Of a DNA stretch of 64,000 nt, positions 1-14,400 are shown in pieces (position 1 is the first letter of the stretch; each line of letters begins with the position of its first letter). The notes beneath the pieces were generated by a model. The model saw nothing but the letters and a program-made list of their open reading frames with translations, searched no databases and was not told where the DNA came from. The translations under genes and the position numbers were made by a program. Source of the stretch: Prochilodus magdalenae (lineage: Eukaryota > Chordata > Actinopteri > Characiformes > Prochilodontidae); NCBI GenBank assembly GCA_024036415.1, contig JAMWET010000037.1, positions 186,001 through 250,000 on the forward strand. The letters run 5' to 3'.

Positions 1-3000
1 ACAAAAGTAATGAAGTAATGAATATTTAGTCCTGTTTAATAGGATTTAGTGTAGTTCAGTGTGTGAAACATCACTGTGAAATGCGGCCCTAAAACATGTT
101 TTAAATAAAAATATATAAATGCGTGCTGAGAATGTCCTCTTGAATATGTTGACATTGTACTGATGTACCAAAAGTCATGGGATAACAATGTTAACCGATT
201 ATGAAGTGGAATTACGTCAGGGGACAGCCCAGGAACACCAACACTTATATAAGTTGTATGGTGTTGTCTTGTGAATGAGGTTGAACACTGTCCATAATGC
301 ATCAGGCGGATGGGGCGTTCCATGTGTATGGGAGATACGTGACAGAAAGCATTACCACCAAGTGCTTAATGATCGTGACTGATGGCACTTGGACATAATT
401 AGAATTAGGGCAGAGATCCTCATAATCAATTTATATTATAATTCTATCCCTCATGGTATATTAGTGTATATTTTTGCCATATCATCAAGCACAGTCATTG
501 GATATATTTCACAAAATCCATGACCCTAGACTTCATAAACACAAGTCAGGTTAAGACACATATATAGACTTTAATATTTCGTATTTGCTAATACAGAGAC
601 CAGTGTGCACAATGTGTCTGCTGAGTATTATTACGACCAGTAAATTTGTTGTGGTAAGCTATGATAGCCTGCCTTTAAAATGCCACAGTATTTGCATTTT
701 CATGCTATTACTATGTGCATTTCACCCTTTGTTATATTTCTGGTGATGAATGACAGCTTAGGCCACAAATGTACCTTTACCTGGAAGATCACATCACCAA
801 ATGAATAGATTTGTCAGACACAGCTAAAGGACACAGTTGGTAAAAGAAAAACCTGAAGATGTATACACAAGCACAACTGCGTGTGTCATATCAGTTATTC
901 CAAAAGAACAGATGGCACAAATTGCACAATTCACACATATGCCACGCACATTCACATAAGTCTTGTAATGAACCGTTTGCATCATCTCACATTCAACCCT
1001 CACAGTCAGCATCGTCCATGCTCCACACGTACGCAGTTCTATTTAACACATATACACAAACATAACTGGTTCTGAATATCCAAAGTGGGGAAATGTAGGC
1101 AAAACAGTGAGACATTTGCAGTAAACAAAATCCAGTGCCCCTATCTGTTTTGTCCCCAAGAGAATTATGGCAATACATGCTTCAACATTAATGTGAATTC
1201 CACGTCCTGAGGATGACAAAGAAAGTCTAAAACTTTCTTCTTAGCTCAGTCTACCTATGCTGGAATGTCTCAAATTTTGGAAGCCCAGATCAGGCTGTAG
1301 ACTTCACACTTTCTCATACTGGCACTACCATTTAGAGACAGAGGGTTCAGATGCCTCATCTTTCATTTCTATAGATCATGACTATAAGACTATGCCCTTG
1401 CTTAGCTGTTACTCCTAACAGATGTCCAGACAGGTCAAAAAGTATTTCTATTTGACAAATACGGTATAAATATAGTATGTTTATGTTTAGGCATATAACA
1501 GGTATTATCTCATTTCTAATGATCTAATAGTCTTATTCTAATATTAGATTTTACATCTAATCTCTGGAGTGCTCCATGTCAAATCATGTGTATTTATACT
1601 TATTTATACATATAACCTTTAATGCAGATGAGACCATGTGGTCAAGTCCATTAGAAATGACTATGTGAGAACATAGGCCAAAGTTGCAATAAATAATACT
1701 GAGCAGTTATCATTCCAATCAAAATGGTTATAAGACAAGACCCAAGATACTCAATTTATGCTACTCATAGTCCCTAATACTCACTATAGTCACTGAGAGA
1801 AGGATTCAGGTGATGATATTACATAGGTCTATTCAAACTGGATAAGAATGCCAGAGAGATTGAGAGAGAGACAGAGAGAAAGAATGTGTGTATAAGAGAC
1901 AGAGAGATACTGGAGCCCCCAGTGGCAGTACTGCTACTCAGACGTTCTTCTGAATTCTTCTCACATCGTACCTGTTCTGCAGAGGCTATAAATAGAGTAC
2001 TGATGAGAACTAAAAGTGCAGCTGCAATAAGCGTGGGTGAGAGTTTGTAGAGGTTAGTGTACTGTACGTGCAAAGTGACTCAAGCTATAACAACCGAATG
2101 ATACATGCAGGTGTGCATACCATTGGGGGTATTGATTGCAGTTAGCAAATCTGTGAGTATGTGTAGTAAGAGGTTAGATGAGGGAGTGTGTATGACTGGA
2201 GTGACTTTGCACCAAGGGGGCCTGGTGTGTGTGACGTCAGTGTGAATCTTGTAGATGACGCAGTTTGAGTGTGTGTGGTAATGATTCAGACTGCAGGCTT
2301 TTGGAAGAACAGCAGAAATTTTGTCCCTGCTCATGCACACAATACTTTTTCAAAGTGATAAAGTGATGGACAGGTAGACCTACAGATGTAACTCACATAT
2401 ACTCATCATGACCCTGACCCACTGAAACACATACGCAAAATACTTTTCCTAATGCTCTCAAGCTATGCGGGTAGCCTGTGACCTCAGGACAATGGGCTAT
2501 GGATGCCAGTGCATGTGTGGCTCATGATCAGCGTTACATAACGTCGAGGCCTGACCCACTAAGACCATGGATTAGGCGACAGACAAAGAATAGCATAGAA
2601 GAATAATAACAGAGTTAGGCACAAAAAAGAACAAAGAGGGAGACAAGGAGGCTATAAGGACTTGTAGACAAGGCTAAGAGGGGGCTTAATTAACCAAAGA
2701 GTTTGAGAATAATGTCTGACGGCAATGTGTGTGAGTGTGCGTACATACTGGAAAGCCCCAGTATTTAGTTTTGTCCAGCTGCTGACGCCTTTCCAGACAG
2801 GCCAAATCCCCCCCAATGGGCCTAGCATATGAGTCAGGGCTAACTGGCACCAAAAGACAGACTGTCTCTCACTCACACTCACACACACTCATAGTAACTG
2901 CTGGCTAAGGTGCAGTAGTGCAGTGTGAGGGCTTGGGAACCTAGTAAATTTCCACTGTAATCCATACTTTGAGTCAGCCAGTGAGCCAACATAACGACCC

Positions 3001-3345
3001 CCAGATTAGAAACAGGTAAATCAAAACTGAAACACTGACACTTCTGATCCTGGTGGGGTTTTTGGGGAATTCACATGAATATAGATTGTTTTTCTTAAGC
3101 AGTAAACGGGATTTACCTGAACTGTGTTAAATAAACAGCATTAGTATGCAAACAAATGCATACAGTGACATGTTTCTAACACTTACAGACACACACAGCA
3201 ACAAAACATCATAAATGCTCTACAATTGGAGATCCTTTTTGCATACCTAAGCAGTTTATGTGGCAGTTTAACATTAATGCAAAGGCTTTAAAATTGTTTT
3301 ATAGTCAAAACTGTTACCAGTTTTCACAGTAGACAGATATGAATT

Positions 3346-3371
3346 TATATATATATATATATATATATATT
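3346..3371. repeat. (TA)n microsatellite
   Basis: An uninterrupted TA dinucleotide run in AT-rich DNA, read directly from the sequence. Confidence 0.95.
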
Positions 3372-5666
3372 TATTTATATTTAAATGGTACAAGTTGCAC
3401 TTCCATGTACACACACAGGTCTTTGTATAGTTGCTGCTAGAACAGTAAAGTAAACAGTAGCCTCAGCATTCTCCCCCATCAAATAAGTCTGTGTTTCCCT
3501 AGGGACTGTTTTTGTTGGGACTCCATTTTCAAGATTTGTATACTAGACTAGTAACTTCCTTTAATCTCTTAAAAAATACACCCCCCAAAAGAACATACAA
3601 AAAGGGAAAGAGAACTGTTATGTATATATTTAGACCAACACCTCTGCAGCACTTAAAAGTGAGGTGGGATGAGGTTTACAATAATAGGAGAATTCTGGAG
3701 TGTGTAAATTGTGTTTATATATCTGAAGTCATATGAAAATATAATTGATTCAATGAATTTTCAAGGCATAACCAGAAGACTAAAAAAGGAAATGCTTATC
3801 AGCTTTGAAGCATCCTGATGTGACAATCAGATCCACATCTGCCCTGAAGCAAAACAAAGTGACTTCCTAGTGTCAGTGTGGCCTTTCGCCAAACCCAACA
3901 TTTTTTGGGAACAGCAGTCATCCAGAGTGTGTTGATAAGACCGGAATGTTCAGCAGCTCACACAAACACAGCAACATTTTAACTAAGACCGCAGCTAATT
4001 TGCTGTCGATACGTTTGCTAATATGGGACACTTGCAACTGTAAGACTGTCATCAGAGCACAGGAAGTTACTGCAGATGATGTAGGGGAAATGAATGGCTC
4101 TATCCCAGTTTCTCTGGATTGGCACACTGTCTTGAATGTGTAAAAGTGGCACTGCATTTCCACATCGACATATCTTTTTCTCTTTCCAGGATGAACGTTC
4201 AGTTTTTCGGATTCAATTTACAGGGCTAGGATATAATTATGCTTTGTTAAATTCCAATTTGATATATCATGCTTGGCTACATTTTGCAGAGCTGTATTTT
4301 ACTTTTTCACTTTTTTAATGTGTATGCATTATTAAACCATCCATTTAAAAAGATACATTTAAAGGATTGAAGGTAGACTGCGGTAGCATCATTTGACCTG
4401 AAACAAAACCTTATAGAATATAATTTATATAAAGATTACACTGCTCCACAAAACTATTGTGTTTGGAGCTAATTTACTTATTGCCTATTTATTAGTGCTT
4501 TTAATTTCTTATTCATTTATTACAATCATACTGGTCTGCCTGACACTTCAGACTACTTTTTTGCTTATACTTACATTTTCAAAAAATACATAAACATTAT
4601 TATAATAATTACACAATTCAATATATGATGATACATTGCGAGGTGATATATTGGTTTTTTTTGTTTTCTGATAATCAATATTTTCTTACACCCCTGCAAA
4701 GCTCAATAATTTAACAATGATTAACAAACCATATTATTCTGCCACCTTACTTGAAAAACACTCTCAAAGCTGCTAGAGTGCTTTCTCTTTCCATCACCTT
4801 CTTCAAATGATTCTTTGCTGAGTGCTGAGGGTTCTGTGTGATAGGCCAAGACAGGAGGAAGAGTGAAAGGTAAAAAGGTTGCTGCTCTGATGTAACAACT
4901 ACATCTGCAAAGGCTGATGGGTCTTATTCCCTTTGCATGAGAAACAGAATCAAATGAGATGTCACGTATTCTGTCAACACGTTAAAAGAGATATCAGATA
5001 TTCTGTCAACACCTTACGTTACCCTTACACCGCAGTAGTAGCAGTGGTAGTAGCACCCTTAGTAGCAGTTAGGGAGATAGACGTGCAATGCACTTCTACA
5101 TTATCCTGATGTTTTAATACAGGTGTATAATGCACGTGTAGGCTTGTTACTTATTAGACTATCAACAAAAATATACTGATGGCATTACGAGTCTGTACCA
5201 TCTGAACTGTTTCATCAGCAACATCAAAAGCAGAAAAAAGTTCTCTTTCTTGGCATAAATCAGCCTCATGAGCTTATATGAGAAGTATAGCATATGAGAC
5301 AGCAAAAATACATTGTGTGTGTGAAAGTGTATTCACAGCCATAGTTAATGTGGTTGTCTTTGAGGACTTGGTGGTGTGCCAGATATCAGTTATGTTACAA
5401 CTTAATTTGAGTGGTCTCATAATAGGCAAGCCACTTGTAAAAACTTAGAAAGTACATTTTAAAGTGGCCCAACAAACATATCCAAACCTGTTTATTCTCC
5501 CGACTTCACATTTTTCATTTAAATGTGAGCACTTATTCAGAAATGATCAAAGTAAAAATCAAACAGCTGCATAAAAGACCAAACACAGTGTTAGTTAAAC
5601 ACTTAGACTGTATGTCTACAGTCATGAAATAAATATTTCAAAAATTAATGAATATATATAAAATAA

Positions 5667-5720
5667 ATACATACATACATACATACATACATACATACAT
5701 ACACACATACATACATACAT
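5667..5720. repeat. (ATAC)n tetranucleotide microsatellite
   Basis: About 13 tandem ATAC units with one ACAC variant near the right side, followed by AAAT-type degeneration. Confidence 0.95.
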
Positions 5721-6786
5721 AAATAAATGGTAGTTAACATTCTAACATTCTCGAAGAATTAAAAGAAAAAGGGATTTTGTACTTCAATTACAGCAGATGT
5801 TTTTCCATCTATACCAACACCACAAATCATTCTGATCAATAAACGACTGCATGAACTCAGTGCCCTTACAGTCAAGACCAGGCTTGCCAAAGCAGACACT
5901 TGATGATTGGCCTGGCTCAAGTAAAAAAATCTTGAGAGGGGAGTCTGATGTTTCTTTAGGCCCTTAAAATAACCCCCCTACACTCAACATATCACATAAT
6001 AACAGTTTAAGTTTCAGAAATCAAATATTGTACACTTTTGAACTATTTTTGGTTCTCTAGTGATTTTCATTGGCTAATGTACAGTATGGATTTGGGTTAA
6101 ATGTTTGTTCTCTGTTTCTGGGAACAGTCAACTTAGGAGAAGGAGACAGTTAAGCAGTAAGCCATGCACCTGCATTATTTTGAATAGTATATATCCACTG
6201 GCACATTCATATAACAAGCTACTGTAAAAATGCTTTGCATAATCAAATCAATATTTTTATTGCTCCTCCTACCTCTGTGTGCTGCTTCCGAGTAACTCAC
6301 TTCAACACGCTTATAGTCAAATGATTTGCATTATAGGTATAGAGCACACAAATAAACGTTAATCTGCCACACACCAACACAGATCAATTCCACACAGTGT
6401 TTTTACTCTACGAAAAATGAGGATGCAGAGCCTGGACTTCATTAAGCAGAACTGACACCAAATTGGACAAGTTTAAAAAAAGCCGACATGGGAGCCAGCT
6501 ATAAAGTGTTTTTTGAGGGGGAATATTTTTAATGTTTACTAATACATTTTAAACGCAGAGAGCAGAAAATTCAAATGAATTATTGTAGTAATAATACGAG
6601 AGAGAGATTTAGTTCATGGTTCTGTTTTTTAATACGATACTACTACAAGGAATTATACATTTTTGGTGGACAAATTTACCAGTGTTGATTGTCAAATTAC
6701 AAATAATTTCAGTGTTTGTGTGTCCAAAAACACTTTTATACAGATACCAGTACAGATACTTTAACTTACTCTTTTGTGTGCTCTGT

Positions 6787-7200
6787 GGAGGTTCCTAGAA
6801 ACAACTATACTCAGGGACCTGAAGTGGAGTGGAACATGGTCACTACACCCAAGAAAGCACAGTAAAGAATGTTCTTCCTGAGACAGCTGAAGAAATTCAA
6901 CCCGCCCAGAGGCTGATGACCCAGTTCTACCCAGTGATCATCGAGTCCACCTCACATCATCCATAACCATCTGGTTTGGGTCCATCACATAAAAAGAATG
7001 TGTCAGATTCAACAGATTATTATGATGGTGGACAGCATTGTTAGACGTAATCTGCTAATGCTTTATGAATGCGTGCTCATAATTAGAACTGACCCCTCTC
7101 TCTTTGAACATCATCTTTTCCAGCCACTTTCTTCTAGTCAAAGCACAACCAGATATGCTAACATCTTTTCCCCCCTAGTTGTAGCACTCATTAACCATAC
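6787..7200 (+). pseudogene. Fossil of a LINE (L2/Rex1/Jockey-like) reverse-transcriptase C-terminus
   Basis: In shifted plus-strand frames the DNA translates to the typical tail after the reverse-transcriptase domain of non-LTR retrotransposons. At 6850-6960 there is a frame resembling FFLRQLKKFN followed by a TQFYPVIIES-like segment. At 7090-7190 a later frame gives DPSLFEHH and ends in FSPLVVALIN, which matches the end of such ORF2 proteins. Several stops and frame changes break it, so it is dead. No upstream reverse-transcriptase or endonuclease domain is visible, so the copy is 5'-truncated, as is usual for LINEs. The exact clade cannot be decided by eye. Confidence 0.6.
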
Positions 7201-7632
7201 CGGACACCTAGGAGATAGATACCTGATTAATCCTGAAGGAAATTTAGCAACCAGTTTAAAACAAATGTTGGGTTTTCAGACTTCACTTACCAATTACTGT
7301 TTCCATTAGAGGAAAGCAACAGCAATGTTACCTCTTTTTTTCAATTCTGTTGTGACTTATTTCAGATTTTTCAGATTATATATCTCCCACATGGTAATTT
7401 TTTCACATTCACATGCTAAATGAATGAATTTGGGTGTATTTTTACACAAAAATTAAACATATTGCTCCTTTAATATCAATGTGCTTGTCAAGGTGAACTG
7501 GTACTGGCTGAACTGAAACTGTCCACTAAAGTTAAGCTTTTACAAAAGTAAAAAAAAAAAAAAAAAAGGTGTTGGAGTGAAAGTTAGCTAAACAGATCGA
7601 CTGTGTTTGTAATTATTTTATGCTGTGACATG

Positions 7633-7741
<109 letters not shown>

Positions 7742-8375
7742 CCCAAGGAGACACACTCGTGAGAGTAAAGGATACCTAATGTAATGAAAACACTAATGGC
7801 CAGCTAGTTTAGTATTTACTACTAGTTATCATTTAATAATTTATTAAGTCAACTGGTTCAAACGACAGTTTAATTCAGAGGCGTTTAATTGACTGCTGCA
7901 CCTAGCTAGAGCTTATGCTGCGTTTGAGTGACTTAAACTAGGAAATACCGATTTTTCCACAACTGGTATATGAACGAGTTTCAGAGATATGACGTACACC
8001 GTGACCTTTAACATTGAAAAAATGTTAAACTTGCAGTAAAACAGACATTTCTGCTTTCCTTTTCCGGGTGATGAGCATTTCTAAGAACAAACACCCGAAC
8101 AAAGTAAAGTCCTATCCTTCCGCTACGCATCCGACGGCCGCGCCATCTGTTAAAATTTGAAACCGTTCTTCTTCATGGTTCAGTTTAGCAAACATGTGTA
8201 AATATGTAAACATGTGTTTAGCTAGATTTTAGAATAAATGCCTGAGTTTGTCTTCCCCACTATCCGCTTATTAAGCTGTGACGTATTGCTCTATACCTCC
8301 GGGTCCAAGGTCTCTACTACCAAAAACCTACCCAGTTATTATCTGCTGTCCTTGTGAGGAGAAGGAGAAAAGAAA

Positions 8376-8393
8376 ATGGCTGCTGTTGAAAAG
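8376..8393 (+). CDS. Possible first coding exon (MAAVEK) of an unidentified gene
   Basis: An ATG in favourable context (AAAATGG) opens six codons reading MAAVEK and is followed at once by a donor-like GTAAAA. It is preceded by a purine-rich leader and, 230 bp upstream, by a short CpG-rich patch (about 8120-8150). Alanine-rich starts of this type are common for housekeeping genes. I could not find a convincing second exon on the plus strand before the receptor gene near 19.8 kb, so this may be a chance match, a retro-fragment, or an exon with very distant partners. Function is unknown. Confidence 0.2.
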
Positions 8394-8557
8394 GTAAAAT
8401 ACAGTTCCTAAACCACTGAGGAAAAACAAAGCTCCACTTACCACATAGGTGCAGTTTCTAGCTGTACAATTTTAGACTGCAGTCCCTCTGTATCTCTGCA
8501 TACTTTGTTGCACCCCAATTCACTTTTTTCCTCAACAAAGGTTAGGTAGGTGGTAAA

Positions 8558-8905
8558 TCACTCAGCACTGCAGTGCCACTGAAGTGGTGGTGGTGTGATA
8601 GTGTGTGTTGTGCTGGTGTGAGTGGATCAGACACAGCAGTGCTGCTGGAGTTTTTTTTCCACTCACTGTCCACTCTATTAGACCGTCCTACCTTGCTGGT
8701 CCACCTTGTAGATGTAAAATCAGAGAAGAGAGCTCATCTGCTGCTGCACAGTTTGTGTTGGTCATTTTGTAGTCGTTCATCAGTGGTCACAGAACGCTGC
8801 CCACAGAACACTGTCGCCTGGATGTTTTGGTTGGTGGACAATTCTCACTCTAGCAATGACACTCATCACACCCAGTGGTTATAGACAACGTACAGTGGCA
8901 CTACA
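8558..8905. repeat. Dispersed repeat resembling a common fish element
   Basis: Phrases such as CACTGAAGTGGTGGTGG, GTGGATCAGACACAGCAGTG and GTCCACTCTATTAGAC match, from memory, a roughly 350-bp hairpin-like interspersed element frequent in otophysan fish genomes. A 103-codon open frame across it (8573-8884) shows no protein features and is treated as a by-product. The boundaries are approximate. Searching a fish repeat library would settle its family. Confidence 0.45.
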
Positions 8906-9052
8906 GACCGTGACGATGTGGTACCTGCTGGTAAGTGTAGGTTTATCTTTTTGCCAACTTGTTTATTGTTTGCAAGCTGTTTCAGCATCTCCAGGTAACA
9001 TGGCCAATCTAACTGTTGTAGTAACTTTTACCTGTGCATTTGCTCTTTAGAC

Positions 9053-9424
9053 CAGTGGTCTCAAACAGTTGCCCTGCAATGCGTAGTTAAATCACATCTG
9101 TTCCAGCTAATCAATGCTACCCCTTGTCCCTGTTTAGTTGTATTGGATTTATTACAGTATTCAAAAAACAACTTCTTAAACTCAAATTGACACTGAACAC
9201 AGGAAATTAGTTGAAGACCAGTGCTGCAGACAAGTGTTACTTTGTATTGGTTCTGGAGACCCACTGTCCTAAACATTTAGTGCTTTTCCTGCTATGACAG
9301 AGCCACTTCATAATGTGCTGTTAACTAATAATCAGCTGTTTAATAAGATGACCAGTTGGATCAGGTGTGTTGGGAGCAGGGCAAACGTCAAAAAATCTTC
9401 CAAGACCAAAGTTGAGAAACACTG
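9053..9424. mobile_element. hAT-type MITE with CAGTG...CACTG ends
   Basis: The left end begins CAGTGGTCTCAAAC and the right end is GTTGAGAAACACTG, whose reverse complement CAGTGTTTCTCAAC gives imperfect terminal inverted repeats of the hAT/Charlie type. Internal phrases such as GATCAGGTGTGTTGGGAGCAGG are typical of a MITE family common in fish. The 372-bp element has no coding capacity. The flanking 8-bp direct repeats are too diverged to be convincing (CTTTAGAC and CCCTATAA), which fits an old insertion. Confidence 0.7.
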
Positions 9425-9429
9425 CCCTA

Positions 9430-11346
9430 TAAGTTAACTGATCTTATTGTACTCTGATAGCTGTGAAGAAATACTTCCACTAAGAATTCATATCCTTTAT
9501 TCAGCTTTGTCCAGGATTCCCACATTGCTGTTTTGTTGGTGTTCTCATATCAAAAAAATTGGCAACACCCCTTTATATAGTGAGTTAAACATGATATGAA
9601 GGCAATTGCAGAATTACTCACCGTTTACATACTTCTGTTTGTTTTGAAAAAGTGTCGAGGCCTTGTCCCCATTGTTCCCCGTCTAATATGCCTTTGGACA
9701 ACTGAATGACAAAAGACGGCAGAACAAAAGTCAGACCCAGGAACACAAGGTCTTTTACAATTACAAAGAATAATAATAAAAACCTGACAATAGTGAACAA
9801 AAGCAGAGATGCTTCTGTTGAGCTCCTCCTCTCAGGCAAAGAGTGAAATTCACTCTAAACCAGTTCTCATTAGATGTTACACATGAGGTCCGTGTTCATT
9901 TGTGTGTGCGTGCAGGTGTGTGACTATTTAATGATCTTGGCAGATGGTAGAGCAGACAGTAAATTAGAGTCTTTTCCAGTATCACATCTTACTGTGGCTG
10001 TCTCTTTCACATGTCATTAACCATGTCTCCTGTCTGCTTGCAAATGTGTATCTTAAGAGTTTACACATGATGAGAAACGTGCATTTACCTGCCCATACGT
10101 CATTATCTAACCCACAACCCTTAAACACCACTAGCGCAACTCAGACTATTAAATTCAAAGCAAACGGCCATGGTCAGACTGCCAGCCCAAACCAGATTTT
10201 TGGCATATACAGGCTGTATCCAAAAAATGTTTGTAGTATGAAAAACACATTTGGGGGTGGCTTGAAATCCAGTTTGAAATATGTATGTGTAATTTTTTTT
10301 TTTATTTATTTATTTTACTGATGCATCTCAGACTGGATGCTCTGAATGTGTGAACTGGATTTCGAAGTGTCTTTCGCGTCACTCGCAATGCAACAAATAG
10401 AGACAATATCAATATCATATGAATGGATGTCATGGATGTGCTGGTTTTCAAGTTGAGCATCAAAGAAATAAACTGCAACTTGTTTGGAGGGCGAAATTAC
10501 CTTGTTTGGAGGTCCCGCATCTCTATGGCAGCTGCATTGTAAATTCTTGTCATCATCATGTGCATGTAGTTATTGTCGTTACCACAGCAACCCACGCGGT
10601 TGTTGATTTCAGAAAACACAAATTCATTCTGATCACTTGTAAATAACGATCCGGACAGTCATCTCAGATCATTTTAACTGAGAAACAAATTTGACACCAC
10701 AGATGAACATTTCTGCCAAATCATTTTTTTTGTTGATTTCCATATGGACACACAAACCAACTGTTTTACCTAAACTGACACATTTAGCGGTCATTGTTTT
10801 CTCTTCATGGCACATTGTGTATTACAAGATATTACAAAGCATTACATTAGATAATTAAAAAAAAAAGAAATATGTTTCACATGATAGTTACCAAGGTTTG
10901 TTTAACAAGAGTAAAGATAAACTAAAATTAAATTTTAACTCACATCAGTTATTTCAATAAAATGTACAGATATATTTATATGTGTATTTAAATAATACAG
11001 AGTGAACCAAATGACAGGTCTAGGGCTGTTTCGGTTAATTTGGTTCCCTTTTCAATCAAGGGAGCTCCTTGATTGTATACTCACCTCATTGTCGTATGAA
11101 AGAAGCAAAATCTCTGCCTACATGCACTCACACAAATGAAATGGTGAAACTGAACCTCTTGTGGATCACTGTTTCTGTAGGTTAACAGTTCATAGTTATG
11201 TCTGTATGTGTTATTTACTGTTTGCGGAAAACTAGTACACAGACATTAACAATGGAAGCTTAGGTGGTACATAAACAAGACATAAACAAGCTTTTGTGAA
11301 AAGATTGCTGTTTATTTGTTGTGCCTGTGTATGTATGTATGTATGT

Positions 11347-11408
<62 letters not shown>

Positions 11409-14400
11409 TTACACAATGGAATATGATGTGCTTGACTGTGTCTAGAACAGCACAGCATCAGCAACTCTTGCAGATAATGACCAGGTCAACAGCATTACAG
11501 GCCTAAAGGCTATAAAGCGCTGGAGCCTGTTGCTGCTATCAGTCTGCCCATATAAACACAGATGTTCAGAGAAGGGTTCTGTTTCTGCATTTGTGTTTGT
11601 ATGTGAAACTCACCGAGCAGTAATGTGACACACTAGACCACTCTACATACACACACACACCAACAAACTTGCTTAGTCATTAATAATGTGGTAAATGCTT
11701 AGCACCAACTTAATCACTGTTCATGCACCCAGGAGAGCATGAGGGCCCAGACTCTTAATAATTAATGAACATGTTATAGATTGTTTTGAATGTTTATGTA
11801 TGTATGTATGTATGTATGTGAAAGGTTGTGTACACATTGAATTGCAACATTTTCAACATTAGGTATACTCTGACCACCCACATGTGACTTTTCACATGGA
11901 TATAAGGTAGACGTTAGAAAAAACTGATGATAGTTCTTGTTGTGTAATCAAACCAACCTGCTAGCAAAGTTGTACCTGTTTCCAGCCGGCCTAGTTTCAA
12001 TACAATTCAGCTCAGTAGTAGCATTTTAAACTGGAGAGTTACAGTAGTGTTGCAAATTTATTAAGTAGACCGTGATTTTTCTCTTGCATGGTTAGGCCAA
12101 TTTAAACATAATTAATAAAAATCCATCTAAAGTAAAACTAAACCTGGTGTGGGTACCCCTGTGTCCATGGTAGTAATGTAGTATTGAATTAGAAAAGACA
12201 TGCACTGCAACTTGCTGTTATAGTAAACAGGAGGACACGACAATTTAGATTGAAAATATCCAAAGCTGTTTATTGTTGCTAAAATTAGTGTCCTATAATG
12301 TCACAGTGTCCACTTTTATACTCTTTTGGGGTAGACAGGTTTTTGCCATTATGCAAATTAGCATGCTCCTTACAGCACAAAGAAACAGTTTCACTGTCTA
12401 CAAAGAATCCACTGTCTGTTGGCCACTTGCTTCTATAGGAGAGAAATTCATATTTTAAATTTCAGAACCCACGTACTCTGGAGCCCCCACTCAACATAAG
12501 GTGGTGGTTTCTGTCACTTACAGTCACTGCATGTACAAAACATGTAATATGCAGTGACAGATACTAAGCACTAAAAAGCTAGGCACTAAAGCACACTCCT
12601 TCTCCCTCTCCCTCTCCCTTCCTCTGTGCTATCTCTCGTGCGCACACACACACAAACCCACGTGTCAGATTTAAGGCACACAGGGTTCAGGCTCCTCCAG
12701 GAAATCTGAGCATTGATAAAGAAGTGGATTCTATGAACAACACAAACTCCCAGGAATGAAATATGCTGTTACAGCTTTCCAGCATAAATACATATCTAGT
12801 GCTTGTGCTACCAGCAAGGCTGTCACTCATGTAATTTTGCATTAAAATATATGTTCAGTTTTTAAAATGCACACGTGTGAAGGTCAGTGGGTTCCTGCTT
12901 TGTTTGAAATATTATTTTGCTGTTTATTTTTGTTACACTTAACAAGAATTATTATTAATTAGATGTTATTTTTGTTTGTGTGGATCAAATTCTGCTTTTG
13001 CTGTAATTTTACTTAAATTAAAAAGTGGTTCTCCTTTTATACCTTATTGTTCATTTGCGATCTAGATCTCTTTTATAACAAGTGTGTGGCTCACAGATAC
13101 GCTCCCATGCGAAAGAGAAGGTGCTGCAAAAAATGTGCCTGTGTGTATGAACTGCTTAACACAGCAGTAATTCATGACACGTTCCTGGTTTTGGGGTTAA
13201 GTAGCAGGGTGGTTTTTAGTTATGTAATACGCATGGACAGATCACATTTGTGATTATGGCTTGCTTGCACATGCTGCAGGAGCCATGCCGAATGTAAACT
13301 GACTCACTAACACAGATTGTAAGTCTCCCTGTGTAGTCATTAACACGCAGGTCAGAGCTCTTTTGTTCTCCCTCTTTCTGCCTCACACATAGGTTACGGC
13401 TGGTTAGACTGATGTAGTTATTAACAAAGTATTGCAAAACATGGGGAGAAGAAGAGAGAGCGGCAAAGAGAGACAACAGAGGCAAAAGCACTGCAGGGAT
13501 GGTTATACAATCAGGGGCATAATCTAAAGGGCAAAATCTAATGTTAAAAAGAAGCCATGCTGAAAAGAAGACTCATTGTAAGGCTAAAATGTAAAGACGT
13601 ACAGAACGTAAAAAAAAAATCCCCACATTACAGGATTTACAATATCACCCATACTTATAAAGTGTGCAAAAGTGATTGTTTTCCCATTTTAATATATTTA
13701 CATAATTTAAAAAATATTTTTTTTATATAGGATTATTTGTTTATATATACTGCAGGTCTCTTGTTCTACATCACAAACATCTGGTGAACAGTGAACTCAT
13801 TGTAATCTTTGTGAAACCTGTTTGATATTACTTGTGACATTGTGCAGCAAATTATGACAATGCAGGGATCCATATGATCAGCAATAACACTCAAGTGGCT
13901 TGTTTTATTCAAACAATTACTGATTAACGTTAACAAGCTAAAAATGTACCAAAAATGACATTCGCCACACCTTTACCATAACCTCAGTCTGTTTGAGCCA
14001 GTCTGGGCATTCTCTGTTGATTGACCTGTTTCATTAACAAGGTGTTTCCGTGTGTACCTACCAACTAGGTAGCTAATGCATACATTAGCATGTGCCCTCA
14101 CCTTCGTTCATAAAGAAGATCAGGAAATCACAAAAGCACAATAAACACAATGGGAAAGGGAAGATAGATGCACCTTGGTAGTGCTATGATGATGATTGTG
14201 GCTAGGCAAGTGCAGGGTGTTGCCGGAGAATACGACAAGTTAGCACTTTTTAGTCACCACATCTCATTTTTTCAACCACAGTGAGTACTGTCAAGGCAGC
14301 AGTAAGCTTGTTAGGATTTGTGGTCTAGTCTAATCCTTACCTTGAGCATTACCGTCTCTGGTTGCTACATCAGCTGAATGCAGGCACATTGTTGTATAAA

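Larger units (their letters stand above)
1..6780. other. Intergenic or intronic DNA without a recognisable gene
   Basis: No open frame here has a recognisable domain or consistent splice signals; the longest frames are short and of low complexity. The stretch contains a TA array (3346-3371), an ATAC tetranucleotide array (5667-5720) and a palindromic CRE-type octamer TGACGTCA at 2232-2239. The first 330 bases (minus-strand reading) resemble a dispersed repeat or a 3' UTR, but I cannot name it. One hydrophobic exon-like frame at 1972-2061 is discussed under findings. A distal exon or regulatory element of a gene outside the window cannot be excluded. Confidence 0.5.

Noticed and set aside
8573..8884. 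103-codon plus-strand frame
   Set aside because: It lies inside a dispersed repeat; the protein has no recognisable features.
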